From assembly GCA_030267565.1 (NCBI GenBank), contig BRXU01000028.1:1389001-1453000 (forward strand): a stretch of DNA of 64,000 bases, in the 5' to 3' direction. This DNA is from Pleodorina starrii (lineage: Eukaryota; Chlorophyta; Chlorophyceae; Chlamydomonadales; Volvocaceae). The translations under genes were made by a program, and so were the position numbers. Below, piece by piece: positions 1 through 11,666 of this stretch (positions are counted from its first letter, which is position 1; each line of letters starts with the position of its first letter). Below the pieces are notes generated by a model. It saw only the letters and a list, made by a program, of their open reading frames with translations, was not told where the DNA came from and searched no databases.

Positions 1-396
1 CATCTTATTGACATCGAGGCCGGGGGGCTGCCGGGCAGTACGGCATCGGCGGCGGAGACGGCGGCGGTGCTGGCGGCCCCGGGCGGCGGTCTGCCAGAAG
101 GCGCCGCCAGGGACGGCGTCCGCGGCTCCGGCGGCCCGAGCCTTGCAGCGGCGGCAGCGGTGGCGGAGTCGCGCAGCGGCTCGCGGCGGGGGATGGGATC
201 CCGCGGCGGCGCCAGCGGCAGCGTCGGCGGCGCCAGTGGCGAGGGCGGTGGCGGCGGCGGCGGCAGCGGCGACGGCCCAAGGTCTACTGCGGCTTTGGTG
301 CTTCAGGGCTCCAGGTCAGGAAGTCCCGCCACTGGGGGCGGCGACGGCGGCGGCGGCGGCGGCGGTGCCGCCGGCAGTCCTGCTACATTGCGGTGA
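1..396 (+). CDS. 3' end of an unrecognised Gly/Ala/Ser-rich protein (partial)
   Basis: Frame 1 is open from the first base to a TGA at 394-396. The first residues (HLIDIEAGGLPGS) have ordinary composition. They run into Gly/Ser/Ala-rich low-complexity sequence, as at the C-termini of other proteins here. The other two plus frames over the same bases read as Arg-rich or poly-Ala shadows. The 5' part of the gene lies outside the window, so no function can be given. I see no TGTAA poly(A) signal in the next 500 bases. The true end could therefore lie further on, and one or more exons may follow (see the exon-like segment at 596). Confidence 0.4.
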   Translation, partial: HLIDIEAGGLPGSTASAAETAAVLAAPGGGLPEGAARDGVRGSGGPSLAAAAAVAESRSGSRRGMGSRGGASGSVGGASGEGGGGGGGSGDGPRSTAALVLQGSRSGSPATGGGDGGGGGGGAAGSPATLR

Positions 397-595
397 TGAC
401 ATGCGGCAGTGGATGTACGGAATGCGCATGGCACCCGCCGCTGCTGCCGCCGCCGCCGCCGCCAGCGAGGCCTGCACTCATGCACTGAAGCTTACCTTCG
501 CCGGTGCCGGCGTCGGCGCCTCCGCCGCCGCCGCCGCCGCCGCCGTGTGAAGAGGAGACGCGTCACACCACCGCACCGCACCTTTGGCGTTTCAG

Positions 596-656
596 CTGAT
601 GGGGGGTTTACTGACCGCATACGCTGATGACCTGGAACGGGCCGACCTGGAACGGG
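596..656 (+). CDS. possible internal exon, unassigned
   Basis: A pyrimidine-rich acceptor (GCGTTTCAG) precedes a segment open only in phase 0. Its product, LMGGLLTAYADDLERADLER, has normal helix-like composition, unlike the surrounding low-complexity sequence. A GTGACC donor could follow at 657. I could not join it by phase to the frame at 1-396 or to anything downstream, so it remains a candidate exon only. Confidence 0.2.
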
Positions 657-905
657 GTGACCTGCAGACCGTGGGGGGCGGGCGGTGCGCGGAGGCGCCG
701 GTCGCAGTGGCGGCGGATGGGCGCGTGTGTGTACGTGTGTATGTGTGTGGCACCTGGGGGCGTCTGACGTCCCGCCTGGGTCTTGGTGTTCCACCTCCCT
801 CTCGAGCTCCTCTCAAGCCAGTCAGTCTTGTGGCTTGTGTCTTGTGCATCCCTGAAGGGCCTGTCCCACGGGTCAATATGTAGATGTATACTTTTACTTC
901 GCTTA

Positions 906-983
906 GCGGCGCGGCGCGGCGCGGCGCGGCGCGGCGCGGCGCGGCGCGGCGCGGCGCGGCGCGGCGCGGCGCGGCGCGGCGCG
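906..983. repeat. (GCGGC)n pentanucleotide array
   Basis: About 15 uninterrupted copies of GCGGC, flanked by ordinary sequence (CTTA on the left, GGGCAGGCTC on the right). It is fully CpG-rich. No gene model crosses it. Confidence 0.95.
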
Positions 984-2445
984 GGCAGGCTCTCTTCGCG
1001 CGCGCGTAAGCCGCTCTCCGGGCGCTCAGCTGTGTGTTGACTGACGCTGTTGAAACAAAACCCTAAGGAAGGGGAAGGAGAGCGGCAACCGGCTCATCGA
1101 CCGACCAAACACCGTTAGGGCCGTATACAGTACGGCGATGTCGTACTGGCGGCGAGCCGGCCCAAGCGTGTTTCCAGCAGCCAGCCCTGGTACCTTATAC
1201 GACCTACGATTTACGTTGGTTGGCATTACCTGCCTTGCTGCCAAGTGCCAACATATCCATTTGCTTGCATGTCACAAGAGAGGGCGGCCCCCCTCCTTTC
1301 GCGCCGCGCGTGCGCAAAACTTATGTATGTGTACGGCGTTAGTTAGTAATATACGTATGTACGACCTTGGCGTTCACGCTGCCTGCCTGCCGGCCTGGCA
1401 AGCAGGTTGCTTGACTTGGTTGCAAGTAGCAACCAAGTACGGAGAGGCGGTGGCTAAGGTGCACGCATGGCCGCGGACAACAAGGGCTGTCGGTTGGTTA
1501 CGTTCGTTATCGGTTGGACTCGGGCAGTTGACGCCGCCAACCACGCACGTGCGCTGGCTTTGCTTGTGCGCGTGTGGTGGACTGAAGTGATACGTAAACG
1601 TCTTTTTTGACGCGCGCAAACCGCCAGGGTTTATTTCGTGGACTCCTTGGGTGGCTATGCACGGGCTCTGGTGGACTTCCGTACTTCGCATATTTTGGGA
1701 TTCCTGTCGTCTCATGGAATCCTGGCGGCTCATATCGGTCCGTTCGTCATCCAGCTACACACAGACCCCACCAAACGAGCTAGAGCTTCTCCAGGCACTG
1801 CTTCGTTGTCCGTTGCGCATGTTCACATCGCCGTACATCTTCCCATCGTAGTACATGTTTACGTCGTCGTACATGTCCACGTCGTCGTACATGTTGACAT
1901 TATCTGTTGCGCATGTTGACATCATCTGTTGCAAGGCATTGTTGCGGACAATGGAATGTGATGGAAGGGGTCCTCCTCCTGCCTCTGGGTACCCCGTCGG
2001 CTGGCTACCCGGTTCGCCATGCGGCGGGAGCCTCCGCCGACACCCGCGCTATATCCTATATGTGTGTATTTATGTGTCCTATTGCCTGTTGCCTGTTACA
2101 CGTTTCGAGGAAGCGGCGGGTGCAGTGCGTGGGGGCAGGGGGCAGTGGCGCGCAGGCCTTGGCGGCTCAGCGCGCGCAGCGGCGGGCGGGTGGTGTGGTG
2201 TGCAGGCTCGGAGTTTCATCCCTTGTCGTGTGGAGATGAGGGGGGCAGCTGCCGACAGCTCCAGCGGAGATGAGGGCGGTGGTGGAGGTGGAGGGCGGGC
2301 GGGTGGTGGGCGCTGTCCATCCGCGGTGGTGGTGGTGGTGGTGAGGGTGAGGGTAATAATTGGGAGCGTGCGTGGGAGGGGAGTTTGAGTTGTCACGACA
2401 GGCTCAGTGTGTCAAACAAACAAACAGGGGTGTCCTCTTTCCAAG

Positions 2446-2615
2446 GAGTTGAATGTTTCGTTGGGCTTTTCTGAAGGTATCGAGACGCTTGCCGACCTGA
2501 TTGATGCGCTGGTGAACGACGTAAAGAGGGCATGTGATGAGGGCACGTAAGTACGAGGCTCCCCTCGTGGCTGGGTGGCAAGTGTGTCTCAATGCTGTTG
2601 TTGTACTGCAGATGA
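2446..2615 (+). CDS. possible terminal exons of an unidentified gene
   Basis: After an acceptor-like TTTCCAAG the frame reads ELNVSLGFSEG-IETLADLIDALVNDVKRACDEG. This is an amphipathic, non-repetitive sequence ending at a strong donor (GTAAGT, 2547) in phase 2. The next good acceptor (TTGTACTGCAG, ending 2611) would add one base and then an immediate TGA at 2613-2615, closing the protein. Both segments lie in a lower-GC tract, where chance open frames are less likely. I could not find the upstream exons or name the protein. Confidence 0.3.
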
Positions 2616-3062
2616 TGACGTCAGTTTCCTTGCTTGATTTCGACCACCTCGGAGCGTAAGGCAAGAGCTCTTGAGCCTCGTTTGAAGCCTTGTCCTGTGC
2701 GGCTTTGGCCTTTGGGGATGCGTCCCAATGGTGGCGTCCCAACTCCCAAGTGTGAAATAAAGGTCTGGTCTGGTCTTTGCGCGCGGCGGATGACCTGCGT
2801 CGTTCCCAGATCAGCACGGCGTGCGATCGATGCGCCAACTACTTTGATTCGCAGGCCAACGAAGCCGTGCCGGCGCCGAGGACGGCGCGTGCTACCTAAG
2901 TGCTACCCGATCGGTCTTTCTGCGCGTGCTGCTGTCAGCAGTTTTATGATTCGGCGCGATCTGCTTTGTTTGCTCCATAATTGCTTAGCTTAATGAGTTG
3001 AAGCTATGTTTTCTTTTAATGATGATGTTCGGATGCGGTAGGTGCTTCTCGACCCAGGTGCG

Positions 3063-4219
3063 CGCCATTCTGTTGTACGGCTGTCAGGGCCTGGGACCCG
3101 GTTACTTGTGATAACAGAGGCGCTGGAAAGGCTTGGGTTTCCTCTGCGAGGCTTCGTGACTAAAACCCTAAGAAAAAACCTAGCGGAGGGCCTCTTCGAA
3201 GCTTGTTTGCGAGATGATCGATGTGCTGCAACTCACAGATAATATTTATGCGGCAGATAGTGCTGGCGGCGGGAAGGCGGCGAGAATCTCTTGCCCCGCC
3301 CATCGGCTGCTGTTTGCCATTTCGAAATGGCGCAGCTCCCGTTACCGTACTACATGCATGGCCAAAGTGGTTGTTGGTTTCTGGATTAATCGTGTTTAAA
3401 AGCAGGCTGCTGGTTTTCTCCGGCACGCACCCCCAACCATGTCACACACATACACACACATATGCGGCGAAGGCAGGGCGGGGTGTTGAGGCTGCAATGT
3501 TGGTAGATTTCCTGAGCCGGAGTCCGGAGAAATCTCCGAACAAAGCCGCGCGATGTTTGTACGTACGTTTGTATGTATGTACGACAGGCTGTGTTCCGTT
3601 GGTTGGGAGTTGGTGGTTGGGAGTTGAGTCGGAAGGCGTTGCGGCGACGCCACGTGTTCCGTTCTGACTCACTTCTCTTGCCGGGGCCGTGTGTTTGCAT
3701 CACCTCGAGGACTGAGTGCATGCGAGGGACGGACATGCGCAATGCCGGCGTGAATACGTGTACGTGCACGTCGTTCGGTACTACCGTTGTCATGGCGCTG
3801 CGTGTTGTTGCCGGTGCTGTACGCGTTGTGCTCGAGATGTTTTGCGCCTCAGCGCCGTATATCGTATCCCGTACACGACAGCAGAATACCGTACTCCATA
3901 CACAACAGCATAAGGCGGCTCTCGTTAGCTCTGCTCATTTTCCCCGTTGCATTTCAAGCGTGAATATTTTGTTTTGTTGCCACTCGCTGTCAATTTTGCG
4001 CTGTCTCTGAAGTTGAGAGGCGCCCGCCGGTGCCGCCGCCGCCGCCACCCTGCGCGTGTTTGTAGGACGAGAGCAGTGCAGTGCCGTACTGGCCAGCACG
4101 AGCGTTGTCGACTACCGGTACGCCATCTGCGCGCCTGTGGCTATTACTAAGATCATGAACGCGCATACCGGTAGACACACGTACCGGTACGTTTTTGTAC
4201 AGATGCGCACCTATTTCTT
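3063..4219. repeat. 1,157-bp tandem duplication, copy 1
   Basis: It matches 4433-5589 base for base at an offset of 1,370 bp, with one difference seen (T at 3790 against C at 5160). The match starts at CGCCATTCTG and ends at CACCTATTTCTT, after which the copies diverge. The block contains no convincing gene. It includes TACCGGTA palindromes near its right end. It has no long terminal inverted repeat, TG...CA ends or polymerase ORF that would mark it as a transposon. Confidence 0.97.
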
Positions 4220-4369
4220 GGGTTCTCATTCGTAATAACCGTTACAGAAAAACGTCGGGAACCATTGTAACTGCTAGCCGCAAAGCTCCGCCTCGTAGTC
4301 CCAGCCTCAACCACCTGCAATCAGCCCCAGTCAGTCGTTTTTCACGTTGGACCAGTGGCCACATGCAGC

Positions 4370-4442
4370 AGATTAGCAATACTCGCCATTCTGCAGTAGA
4401 TTAGCAATACTCGCCATTCTGGCAGCAATACTCGCCATTCTG
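4370..4442. repeat. 24-bp minirepeat at the duplication junction
   Basis: AGATTAGCAATACTCGCCATTCTG occurs at 4370-4393 and 4398-4421. A shortened third copy at 4424-4442 runs into copy 2 of the 1,157-bp block, so the block's first ten bases (CGCCATTCTG) are also the end of the minirepeat. The rest of the 213-bp spacer (4220-4432) is unique sequence. Confidence 0.9.
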
Positions 4443-5589
4443 TTGTACGGCTGTCAGGGCCTGGGACCCGGTTACTTGTGATAACAGAGGCGCTGGAAAG
4501 GCTTGGGTTTCCTCTGCGAGGCTTCGTGACTAAAACCCTAAGAAAAAACCTAGCGGAGGGCCTCTTCGAAGCTTGTTTGCGAGATGATCGATGTGCTGCA
4601 ACTCACAGATAATATTTATGCGGCAGATAGTGCTGGCGGCGGGAAGGCGGCGAGAATCTCTTGCCCCGCCCATCGGCTGCTGTTTGCCATTTCGAAATGG
4701 CGCAGCTCCCGTTACCGTACTACATGCATGGCCAAAGTGGTTGTTGGTTTCTGGATTAATCGTGTTTAAAAGCAGGCTGCTGGTTTTCTCCGGCACGCAC
4801 CCCCAACCATGTCACACACATACACACACATATGCGGCGAAGGCAGGGCGGGGTGTTGAGGCTGCAATGTTGGTAGATTTCCTGAGCCGGAGTCCGGAGA
4901 AATCTCCGAACAAAGCCGCGCGATGTTTGTACGTACGTTTGTATGTATGTACGACAGGCTGTGTTCCGTTGGTTGGGAGTTGGTGGTTGGGAGTTGAGTC
5001 GGAAGGCGTTGCGGCGACGCCACGTGTTCCGTTCTGACTCACTTCTCTTGCCGGGGCCGTGTGTTTGCATCACCTCGAGGACTGAGTGCATGCGAGGGAC
5101 GGACATGCGCAATGCCGGCGTGAATACGTGTACGTGCACGTCGTTCGGTACTACCGTTGCCATGGCGCTGCGTGTTGTTGCCGGTGCTGTACGCGTTGTG
5201 CTCGAGATGTTTTGCGCCTCAGCGCCGTATATCGTATCCCGTACACGACAGCAGAATACCGTACTCCATACACAACAGCATAAGGCGGCTCTCGTTAGCT
5301 CTGCTCATTTTCCCCGTTGCATTTCAAGCGTGAATATTTTGTTTTGTTGCCACTCGCTGTCAATTTTGCGCTGTCTCTGAAGTTGAGAGGCGCCCGCCGG
5401 TGCCGCCGCCGCCGCCACCCTGCGCGTGTTTGTAGGACGAGAGCAGTGCAGTGCCGTACTGGCCAGCACGAGCGTTGTCGACTACCGGTACGCCATCTGC
5501 GCGCCTGTGGCTATTACTAAGATCATGAACGCGCATACCGGTAGACACACGTACCGGTACGTTTTTGTACAGATGCGCACCTATTTCTT
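4433..5589. repeat. 1,157-bp tandem duplication, copy 2
   Basis: Second copy of the block at 3063-4219, in the same orientation and nearly identical. Sequence after 5589 (CGCACACCCATTTTAG) is unrelated to what follows copy 1. Confidence 0.97.
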
Positions 5590-6454
5590 CGCACACCCAT
5601 TTTAGAATCGCAGACTTGGAATAAGGATCCGCTCGGAGCCGAGAAAGCACACTTGCCGCAAACGTTTCCCGCTGTAACTTGCGTCGCCTCAGTACGCCTT
5701 GCCTGCTCTCGGCCCTGCCGGCCGGCCGTGTCGTTCGCCACCGCAGCGTCATCTGCGCCTTTGGCCCCACTTTCGCCACTTCTACGGTACTCACCCGGCA
5801 TTTCGGCTCACCCGGCTCACCCGGCATATGGTGCCGGACAATAGCACCAATGGAGGGCTGACCATGGATGGACACGTGGCATCTCCCAAATGCAATCCTC
5901 CCGTACAATCCTCCCGTACACCAATCCTCTGGAAACAACTACCGTACCCATCCACATGCAAGCCCGCGGTCCTCGGCACTTGTACATCAAGTCCAGCAGC
6001 AGGGCGGAGCCTGTGCGGCCTGCCTCATTTTGCCATTTGCCATGCGTTTTCGTTCCGACAGCACGCTCTGTCGTACTGTCGTACTACATACGGCCCTACC
6101 TTGACACCAGACAGGTACTGCGCCTGCCAACTGGAACGGGTGGACGTTTTTGGGTTGCGGCTTGCGCGGCGCCGTCTTGGTCGCTGGATGACGTACCGTA
6201 CGTTGGCAATTACGACAATTGCGACAATTACGACAATTACCGACGAAAACGACTGCGCGAAGGAGGCCGCATTGTCGTCCACGGCCAAAACCATCAGCTA
6301 GCCAATGCTGCAAGATCCGAGTCCCGAGTCCTGCCGAGCCCTCCGTCGGACAACCACGTGGGGCACTGGGGCTGCGCTGGCGCCGCCCGAACCCAAGAAA
6401 GCCGTCACCTGACCCGAGACCCGGTCGACCCTCGGCGCTGGGGCCCCCTTCCCT
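5590..6454. other. flank downstream of the MYND gene
   Basis: No gene seen. It contains a short array built on GACAATTAC units at about 6207-6241 and CACCCGGCTCACCCGGCAT repeats near 5810-5826. No TTACA (reverse of TGTAA) lies close to the MYND stop at 6455, so its poly(A) site is not identified. Confidence 0.5.
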
Positions 6455-9400
6455 TTACCCGCCGCACTCGCCCTTGTGCTGGGGCCAGTGCTGCCTCTGG
6501 CAGTCCGCGCAGCAGTACCGCACGGCGCGGCAGCGGGCGCACTTCCTGTAGCCCAGCTCCGCCTCCCTGGCGCCGCCGAAGTTGCCGCAGCAGGGGTTGT
6601 CGCACAGCCGCAGCCGCCGCGGCGGCCACATGACCGCCCCTGCCGCGCCCCCGCCCCCCGCCCCCGCCCGCTGCTCCAACACCTCCCACGCCCGGCCCTG
6701 CGACGCCTCCATCCCGCCTCCTCCCTGCTGCGCTGCCCTCCGCGCCATCGCCACCACATCTCGCCCGTGCTGCTCGTGGTGCTCCCACCGCCACGTATCG
6801 AAGCGCGCGGCCTCGGACACACCGCCCGTATCGCCGCCGCCGCCGCCGCCGCCGCCGCCGTCGCCGCCGCCGCCGCCGCCGCCCGTCTTTTCGTAAACCA
6901 TGACCACCGGGCCGTTCGGCGATTCGGCGGTGTAGCAGCCCCTGCCCTGCCGCAGCGCCGCAAGAGACATCGAGTCCAGCACAACTCCAGCAGGCCGCAA
7001 GTCCTGGGGCCGCAGGGCCCCGGCCCACAGCCAGCCGGGCACGCAGCCCCGCAGGGTGCGCTCGTCTGCCGACATCAGCAGCACCGTCTGAGCCATCTTG
7101 TGCGTGCCGTCGTACACCGCCTCCGCCGCATCTGTGGTCTGCTGCTGCGGCCTACTGCCCTGCCACATGCCCGGCGACCCCGACCCCGACCCCGGGCCCA
7201 GCGGCTGCCGCGGCTTCAGCTCAACCATCAGGCGGCCTAGTGCAGCCAGCAGCCACTGCGGTCCCAGCGCTACAAGCAGCTCCGGCGGCAAATGCTTGGC
7301 GGCGGACATGACTGCACCGGCGGCGCCGCGGGCGATGTATGAACCCACGAGGTGCGTAGGTAGGTCCGCCGTCGGCATTAGGGCCGGAGACGAAAGCCCG
7401 CCGCCGGAAGTGCCGCCGCAGGCGGCGGCGAAGTGCCGCCGTCGAGCGCGGCGAGCCTCCGGCTGCTGCAGGCCCTCAATGGCGTCCTCCACCAACTCGA
7501 GCATGTACGGCAGTACGGCAGCGCCGCACGCGGCGATCGCCTGCGCCACTACTGTCGCCGCATCGCCGTCGGCCGCCGAACCCGCACCGCTGCCGCCGCC
7601 GCCGCCATGATGCCCTCCGCAGCCCGCCGGGCTCGTCCCTGCCCCGGCGGACGTCACCATCTCCCGCAGCAGCAGCGGCAGGCCGCGGTCGGAGAGGCCC
7701 AGCTCCGAGACGAAGCACGCCAGGCCCAGACGTCTCATTAGGCTCTGGGATGTGTGCGTATGTTGTTGTTGCCGCGGCTGCTGCGGATGAGGCGGCTGCT
7801 GCTGCCACTTGCTCCCCAGTGGTCCCTGCTGCGGCTGCTGCTGCTGCGGCTGCTGCCCCGCAGCCCCCACCGATGCGCCGCCTTCCCGCCGCATCAGCTT
7901 GAGGGCGGTGAGCAACACGCCAAGCTCCTCCGGGACCCGCCAGCAGCCAACGCCAGGACTGCCAGGACCTGTAGCGGCACCGCCGCCGCCGCCGCCGCTG
8001 CAGTCCGCCGCGGCCGCCGCCGCCCTGCACGTGGGATGCGGGCGTTGGTGCGGCTGCTGCGCTCCCTGCCGCCGCCGCCGCTGCCGGCGGCTTTCCTGCC
8101 GAGCTGCGCGGATGAGGTCCCCCGTCAGCACTCCCAGAGCCGCGGAAAGCTCCAGGGGGATCTGCCCCTGCTGTCCCTGCCCCTCCTGTCCCTGCTGTCC
8201 CTGCCCCTCCTGTCCCTGCTGTCCCTGCCCCTCCTGTCCCTGCTGTCCCTGCCCCTGCTGCGATCCCTGCAGCTGCTGCTGCTGCTGGGAGACCGCGGCC
8301 CGCAGTAGCGCATCCAGCGAATGGGGCAGGTCTGTGGGAAGCAGCTGCTGGAGGCAGCGCGATCGGGTCTCGGAGCTGAGCTGCAACCAGAGCACCGGCT
8401 CGGTTGGCGGCGGTAGGGTGGCAAGGACTGAGAGCAGACCCAGGGTGTGCGCGCGCCGCGGGGCGACGCACACATGCGCGCGTCAATGGCACATACAGAC
8501 GCAGCAGCAGCAGCAGCAGAAGAAGAAGAAGAAGAAGGGAAAACCGGAGGAGGGAAGGGAGGAGTTAGCCGCGATCTCATGTCAGGGAAGATGTTTTTTC
8601 GCGCTGCATGGGCTGCTGGTATCGGCAGCTAAGCTTTGCTCCGCCGGCAAATCGATTGCAACTACCGAAAGGGACCGAAGGGTTCGGGAGGCGTCTTGCT
8701 TGGGGGTGGTTCAGGGCGACATACACGAAGTGGTTCCACAATATATAATAATCATATAACAGTAATTACAATAATAATAGCAATAATAATAATTAAATAT
8801 GCGCAATCCGGCGGGTGCGTGAGTGGGTGCGGAACCGTGTGGCCAGGTGTGGCGTCCTGCAGGGCCATTTCCTTCAAGCAAGCAGCCAAGGCTTACGGGC
8901 GGGGAGCGCAAGCTGGCTGCATGGAGCCAGCCGTGAAGACATGATTCGCATTGGGGACATTATTCCATCATTCTCATTCTTTATAATTCCGATACGACCC
9001 CGACCACGACCCGACCCGGCGCACGACCCGACCCGGCGCACGCACCTCGTATATCTGGCTGGCCCCCAATCTGCTGAAAGACCGCTCCCTGCACGCATCC
9101 GCTCAGCGCAGCGACCACCATCGCCGTCAGCTGACCCGGCGCCATGCCACCGGTCGCCCTCGGCACCGCCGCCACCATGCCCGCCAGCCGCGCCACCATC
9201 TCCAGCAGATCCGGCAGACAAGCCTCCGCCTCCTCCGCCTCCTCCGCCTCCTCCGCCACCGCCGCCGCCGCCGCCTCCTCTGCCGCCTCTGCTGCCGCGC
9301 CACGCATGCGGAACAGCACCACGTGCACGAGCGCCGCGGCGGCATCCACCAACACCTCCCGTGTCGTACGTTTCCATTCCCCGTCCAACTCCATCTCCGG

Positions 9401-11011
9401 CTCCTCCGCCTCCCACGGCTCCCCCTCGGGGGTCGCCGCCAGCCGCGTGTGCAGCGCCGAAACCACGGCCGCCGCCAGCGGCGCCGCGACGGGGCGGCAC
9501 GGCAGCAGCTGCTCCGCCAGCCTGGCGGCGGCGGCGGCGTCGCCACCGGCCCCACAGTGCTGCCGTACAGGGTCTGCCGCCGCCATGACAGACACGTACA
9601 TCACACGAGCCGGGAGCGGCGGCCCTGTACGACGGCCCTGACGGTCATCGGCGCGCCGCGGCCGTTGCGCTGCCGGATCGGCGGAGACGACAGCCGCCGG
9701 CGCGACGGAGGCGGCTGTGGCTGCAGGTACGGCGGAGACGACAGCCGCCGGCACGACGGAGGCGGCTGTGGCTGCGGGTGTGGGCTCGGTGGTGCATGAT
9801 GCCGACGTAGTGGCCCCCAGCTCGGAGTTCCTGCGTGTGGTTCCGCCGCTGCCAGCGGCCAAGGCGACCTGACGCAGCGCCTCCCGCTGCAGCTGTCCCA
9901 CCTCGGGCGCGTCAAGTGGCGCCACAGCCGCGGCGCCGAAGGCCGGAACAGCCGCCGCCAGCTGCCGCAGCAGCCGCAGCCCAGACAGCTGCACACGCGC
10001 CGCCGCCGCCGCCGACGACGACGGGGCCGTCGTGGCGGTGAGGGTGTCGTCATCGCCGTCACCGCTCGCCGCCGCGCGATGCGCAGGCAACGTGTCCGCC
10101 GGCGCCGCAAGCAGCGCGGCGGCAAGCGCGGCCACGAGACGCGTCCGGGTCAGGGTACCCAGGAGCTGCACACCCAGCCGGCTGTGTTGGTGGTGGGTGT
10201 GGGCGGAAGACCCGGCTGCGCAGGTCTTCTTGAGGACGTCAACCGCAACCACCGCGTCCCGGACCAGACACGTCACAAGAGCCAGCGACCCGTGGGCCCA
10301 CGTGTCCTCCTCGGCGAAGGCGTCGATGGCCAGGCCTCCACAGCCGCCGCCGCCGCCGCTGGCCGCTGCGGCGGCCTGCCGAACCCGCGGCCAGGCGTGT
10401 CGCTGCACGAATCCGGGCACCCGTGCGAGCGCCCGCACCGCCGCCGCCTCGCCCGCCAGCAGCGCCTCGAGCAGCCGCGCGCACAGCGGGGAGTCGGCGC
10501 CGGTGTCGGCCGCGGCCGCGGCGTCGGCCGTGCCCTCCGCGACGCCCTCCACCGCCGCCGCCTTGAACTGCACCAGCGAGGGCGCGCGTGCGGCGGCGGC
10601 GCCCGCTGCTGTCATTGCAAGAACGTTGATCGCGGCGGTCAGATGGCCCCGGATGCATTGCCAGCCCGCGGCCTGATCCTGCTTGTCCCATGCCTCGAAG
10701 GCGTCGAGTACGGCATTCAGCGCGGTGACGGCGCAGGCGATCGCCCCGCTCCGCAGCATGGGCTCGGCCCACTGCGCGACAGGTAGATTCTCGGGCAGCA
10801 CCGCCGCCGGGAAGGCGCGGTTTCGGAGCAGGTCCTGGAGCAGATGCTCCAGCTCCGAAACCGCCGTCGAGCGGGCGGCAGTGTCGAATGGCGGCGACGA
10901 TGTCGACTGTCCGCTCGCGGCCGCATGGACGAGCTTCGCGACCCGGATGTAGGTGTCTAGCGCGTGGCGGTGCTTGGCCGGCGTTGCGATCGCGGCGGCG
11001 GCCCTGGACAT
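6455..11011 (-). CDS. MYND zinc-finger protein, two exons, about 1,312 aa
   Basis: Exon 1 is 11011-9046 and exon 2 is 8427-6455. Exon 1 begins ATG (MSRAAAAIATPAKHRH) and ends at CGAG|GTGCGT in phase 1. Exon 2 follows CTCTCAG and restores the frame (DIR-V-LATLPPPTEP). The last 49 residues are a MYND-type double zinc finger: CDNPCC, then KCARC, RYCCADC and QHWPQHKGEC, with the usual C-x2-C / C-x7-H-x3-C spacing. MYND fingers bind Pro-rich partner motifs. The long Ala-rich, mostly helical N-terminal region resembles the armadillo-like or unassigned regions of the large volvocine MYND family, so a scaffold or regulatory role is an inference. Exon 2 frame carries an upstream stop and no early Met, which supports joining it to exon 1. 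An earlier 5' exon cannot be excluded. Confidence 0.8.
8167..8262. repeat. 24-bp coding minisatellite in the MYND gene
   Basis: Tandem units based on CTGTCCCTGCCCCTCCTGTC encode repeats of the type GQQGQEGQ in exon 2, about 60 residues after the exon junction. Frame is kept because the unit is a multiple of three. Confidence 0.9.
9681..9775. repeat. 44-bp duplicated segment in MYND exon 1
   Basis: Two 44-bp copies (9681-9724 and 9732-9775) with one mismatch sit 51 bp apart. They encode paired Ala/Val/Thr-rich segments (AATAASVAPAAVVSA and AATAASVVPAAVVSA). The 51-bp period keeps frame. Confidence 0.9.
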
Positions 11012-11281
11012 CGCTGCGTGTTTATAAGCGCGGGGCGAAAGGAAGAAATTATCCAAAAAATGGAAGAGTTAAAAACATGAAATTGTGATGCTAATCTTGC
11101 GCGCGCGATAGCGAGGCCGGCGGATGGAGCCGGTGCGGCGGTTAGGTCGACATAGACAGCAGCCTCGTCGGCTGTACGGTATGTTACGCGCAGCCCGGCA
11201 GCCGACGAGCATGTGCACCGTAATGAAACAAACTAAAACGAGTGGCTAGTCAACAAATAGCTCACAAGCAGAGGGCCTCCA

Positions 11282-11384
11282 GTCAGCGCTTATGAGACGG
11301 TCAGCGGGCGGCAGAGCCATATGGCTCTGCGGTGGAGTCGTACGCACACGATTCCGCCACCAAGCCTACTGCCATGAGCGCTGA
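11282..11384. repeat. foldback element with a perfect 20-bp central palindrome
   Basis: The ends GTCAGCGCTTATG (11282) and CATGAGCGCTGAC (to 11384) are inverted copies with one mismatch. Inside lies GCAGAGCCATATGGCTCTGC, a perfect palindrome at 11311-11330. A further GTGGAGTCGT/ACGATTCCGCCAC pairing is partial. Size and shape fit a small non-autonomous foldback or MITE-like element, but I see no clear target-site duplication. Confidence 0.6.
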
Positions 11385-11666
11385 CCTTAATCCTGATTCA
11401 TGTCGCCCGTATGATTTGCAATGAGGTGCATGCCAGCTCCGGGTCGGGACACCCCGCTAGATAGAGAGCACAGATGTCCAAACAGTTCCGCTACCAAAAA
11501 CTGCGATAAATTAAAAAACGGCTGTTGGACCTAGTGAGTTTGTTCAGGAGTTGTCGTGATCACCAGCCTTAAGCATTTACGGTACGTTTAGATCTTTGGG
11601 GAATTTGGGGTCTCAGCGCATGAACCGCAGGCGGCTTGCGTTTCGTTAGCACTTTTCACCCCAAGC

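Larger units (their letters stand above)
397..3062. other. gene-poor stretch with short repeats
   Basis: No convincing multi-exon gene was found. It contains the (GCGGC)n array at 906-983, a cluster of ACATGTT/TTGACATC-type words at about 1850-1925, and exon-like segments at 596 and 2446. ORFs elsewhere in it lack consistent splice partners or codon character. Confidence 0.5.

Noticed and set aside
1..550. 180-codon Arg/Ala-rich frame beginning near base 8
   Set aside because: It lacks an ATG start and has the composition of a shadow frame. The frame ending at 396 has more normal residues at its start.
3150..3175. Telomere-like ACCCTAAG next to A-rich sequence
   Set aside because: Only one partial unit is present, with no tandem TTTTAGGG repeats, so it is not an interstitial telomere.
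3063..5589. LTR retrotransposon with two LTRs
   Set aside because: The 213-bp interior has no coding capacity, primer-binding site or polypurine tract, and the repeats lack TG...CA ends.
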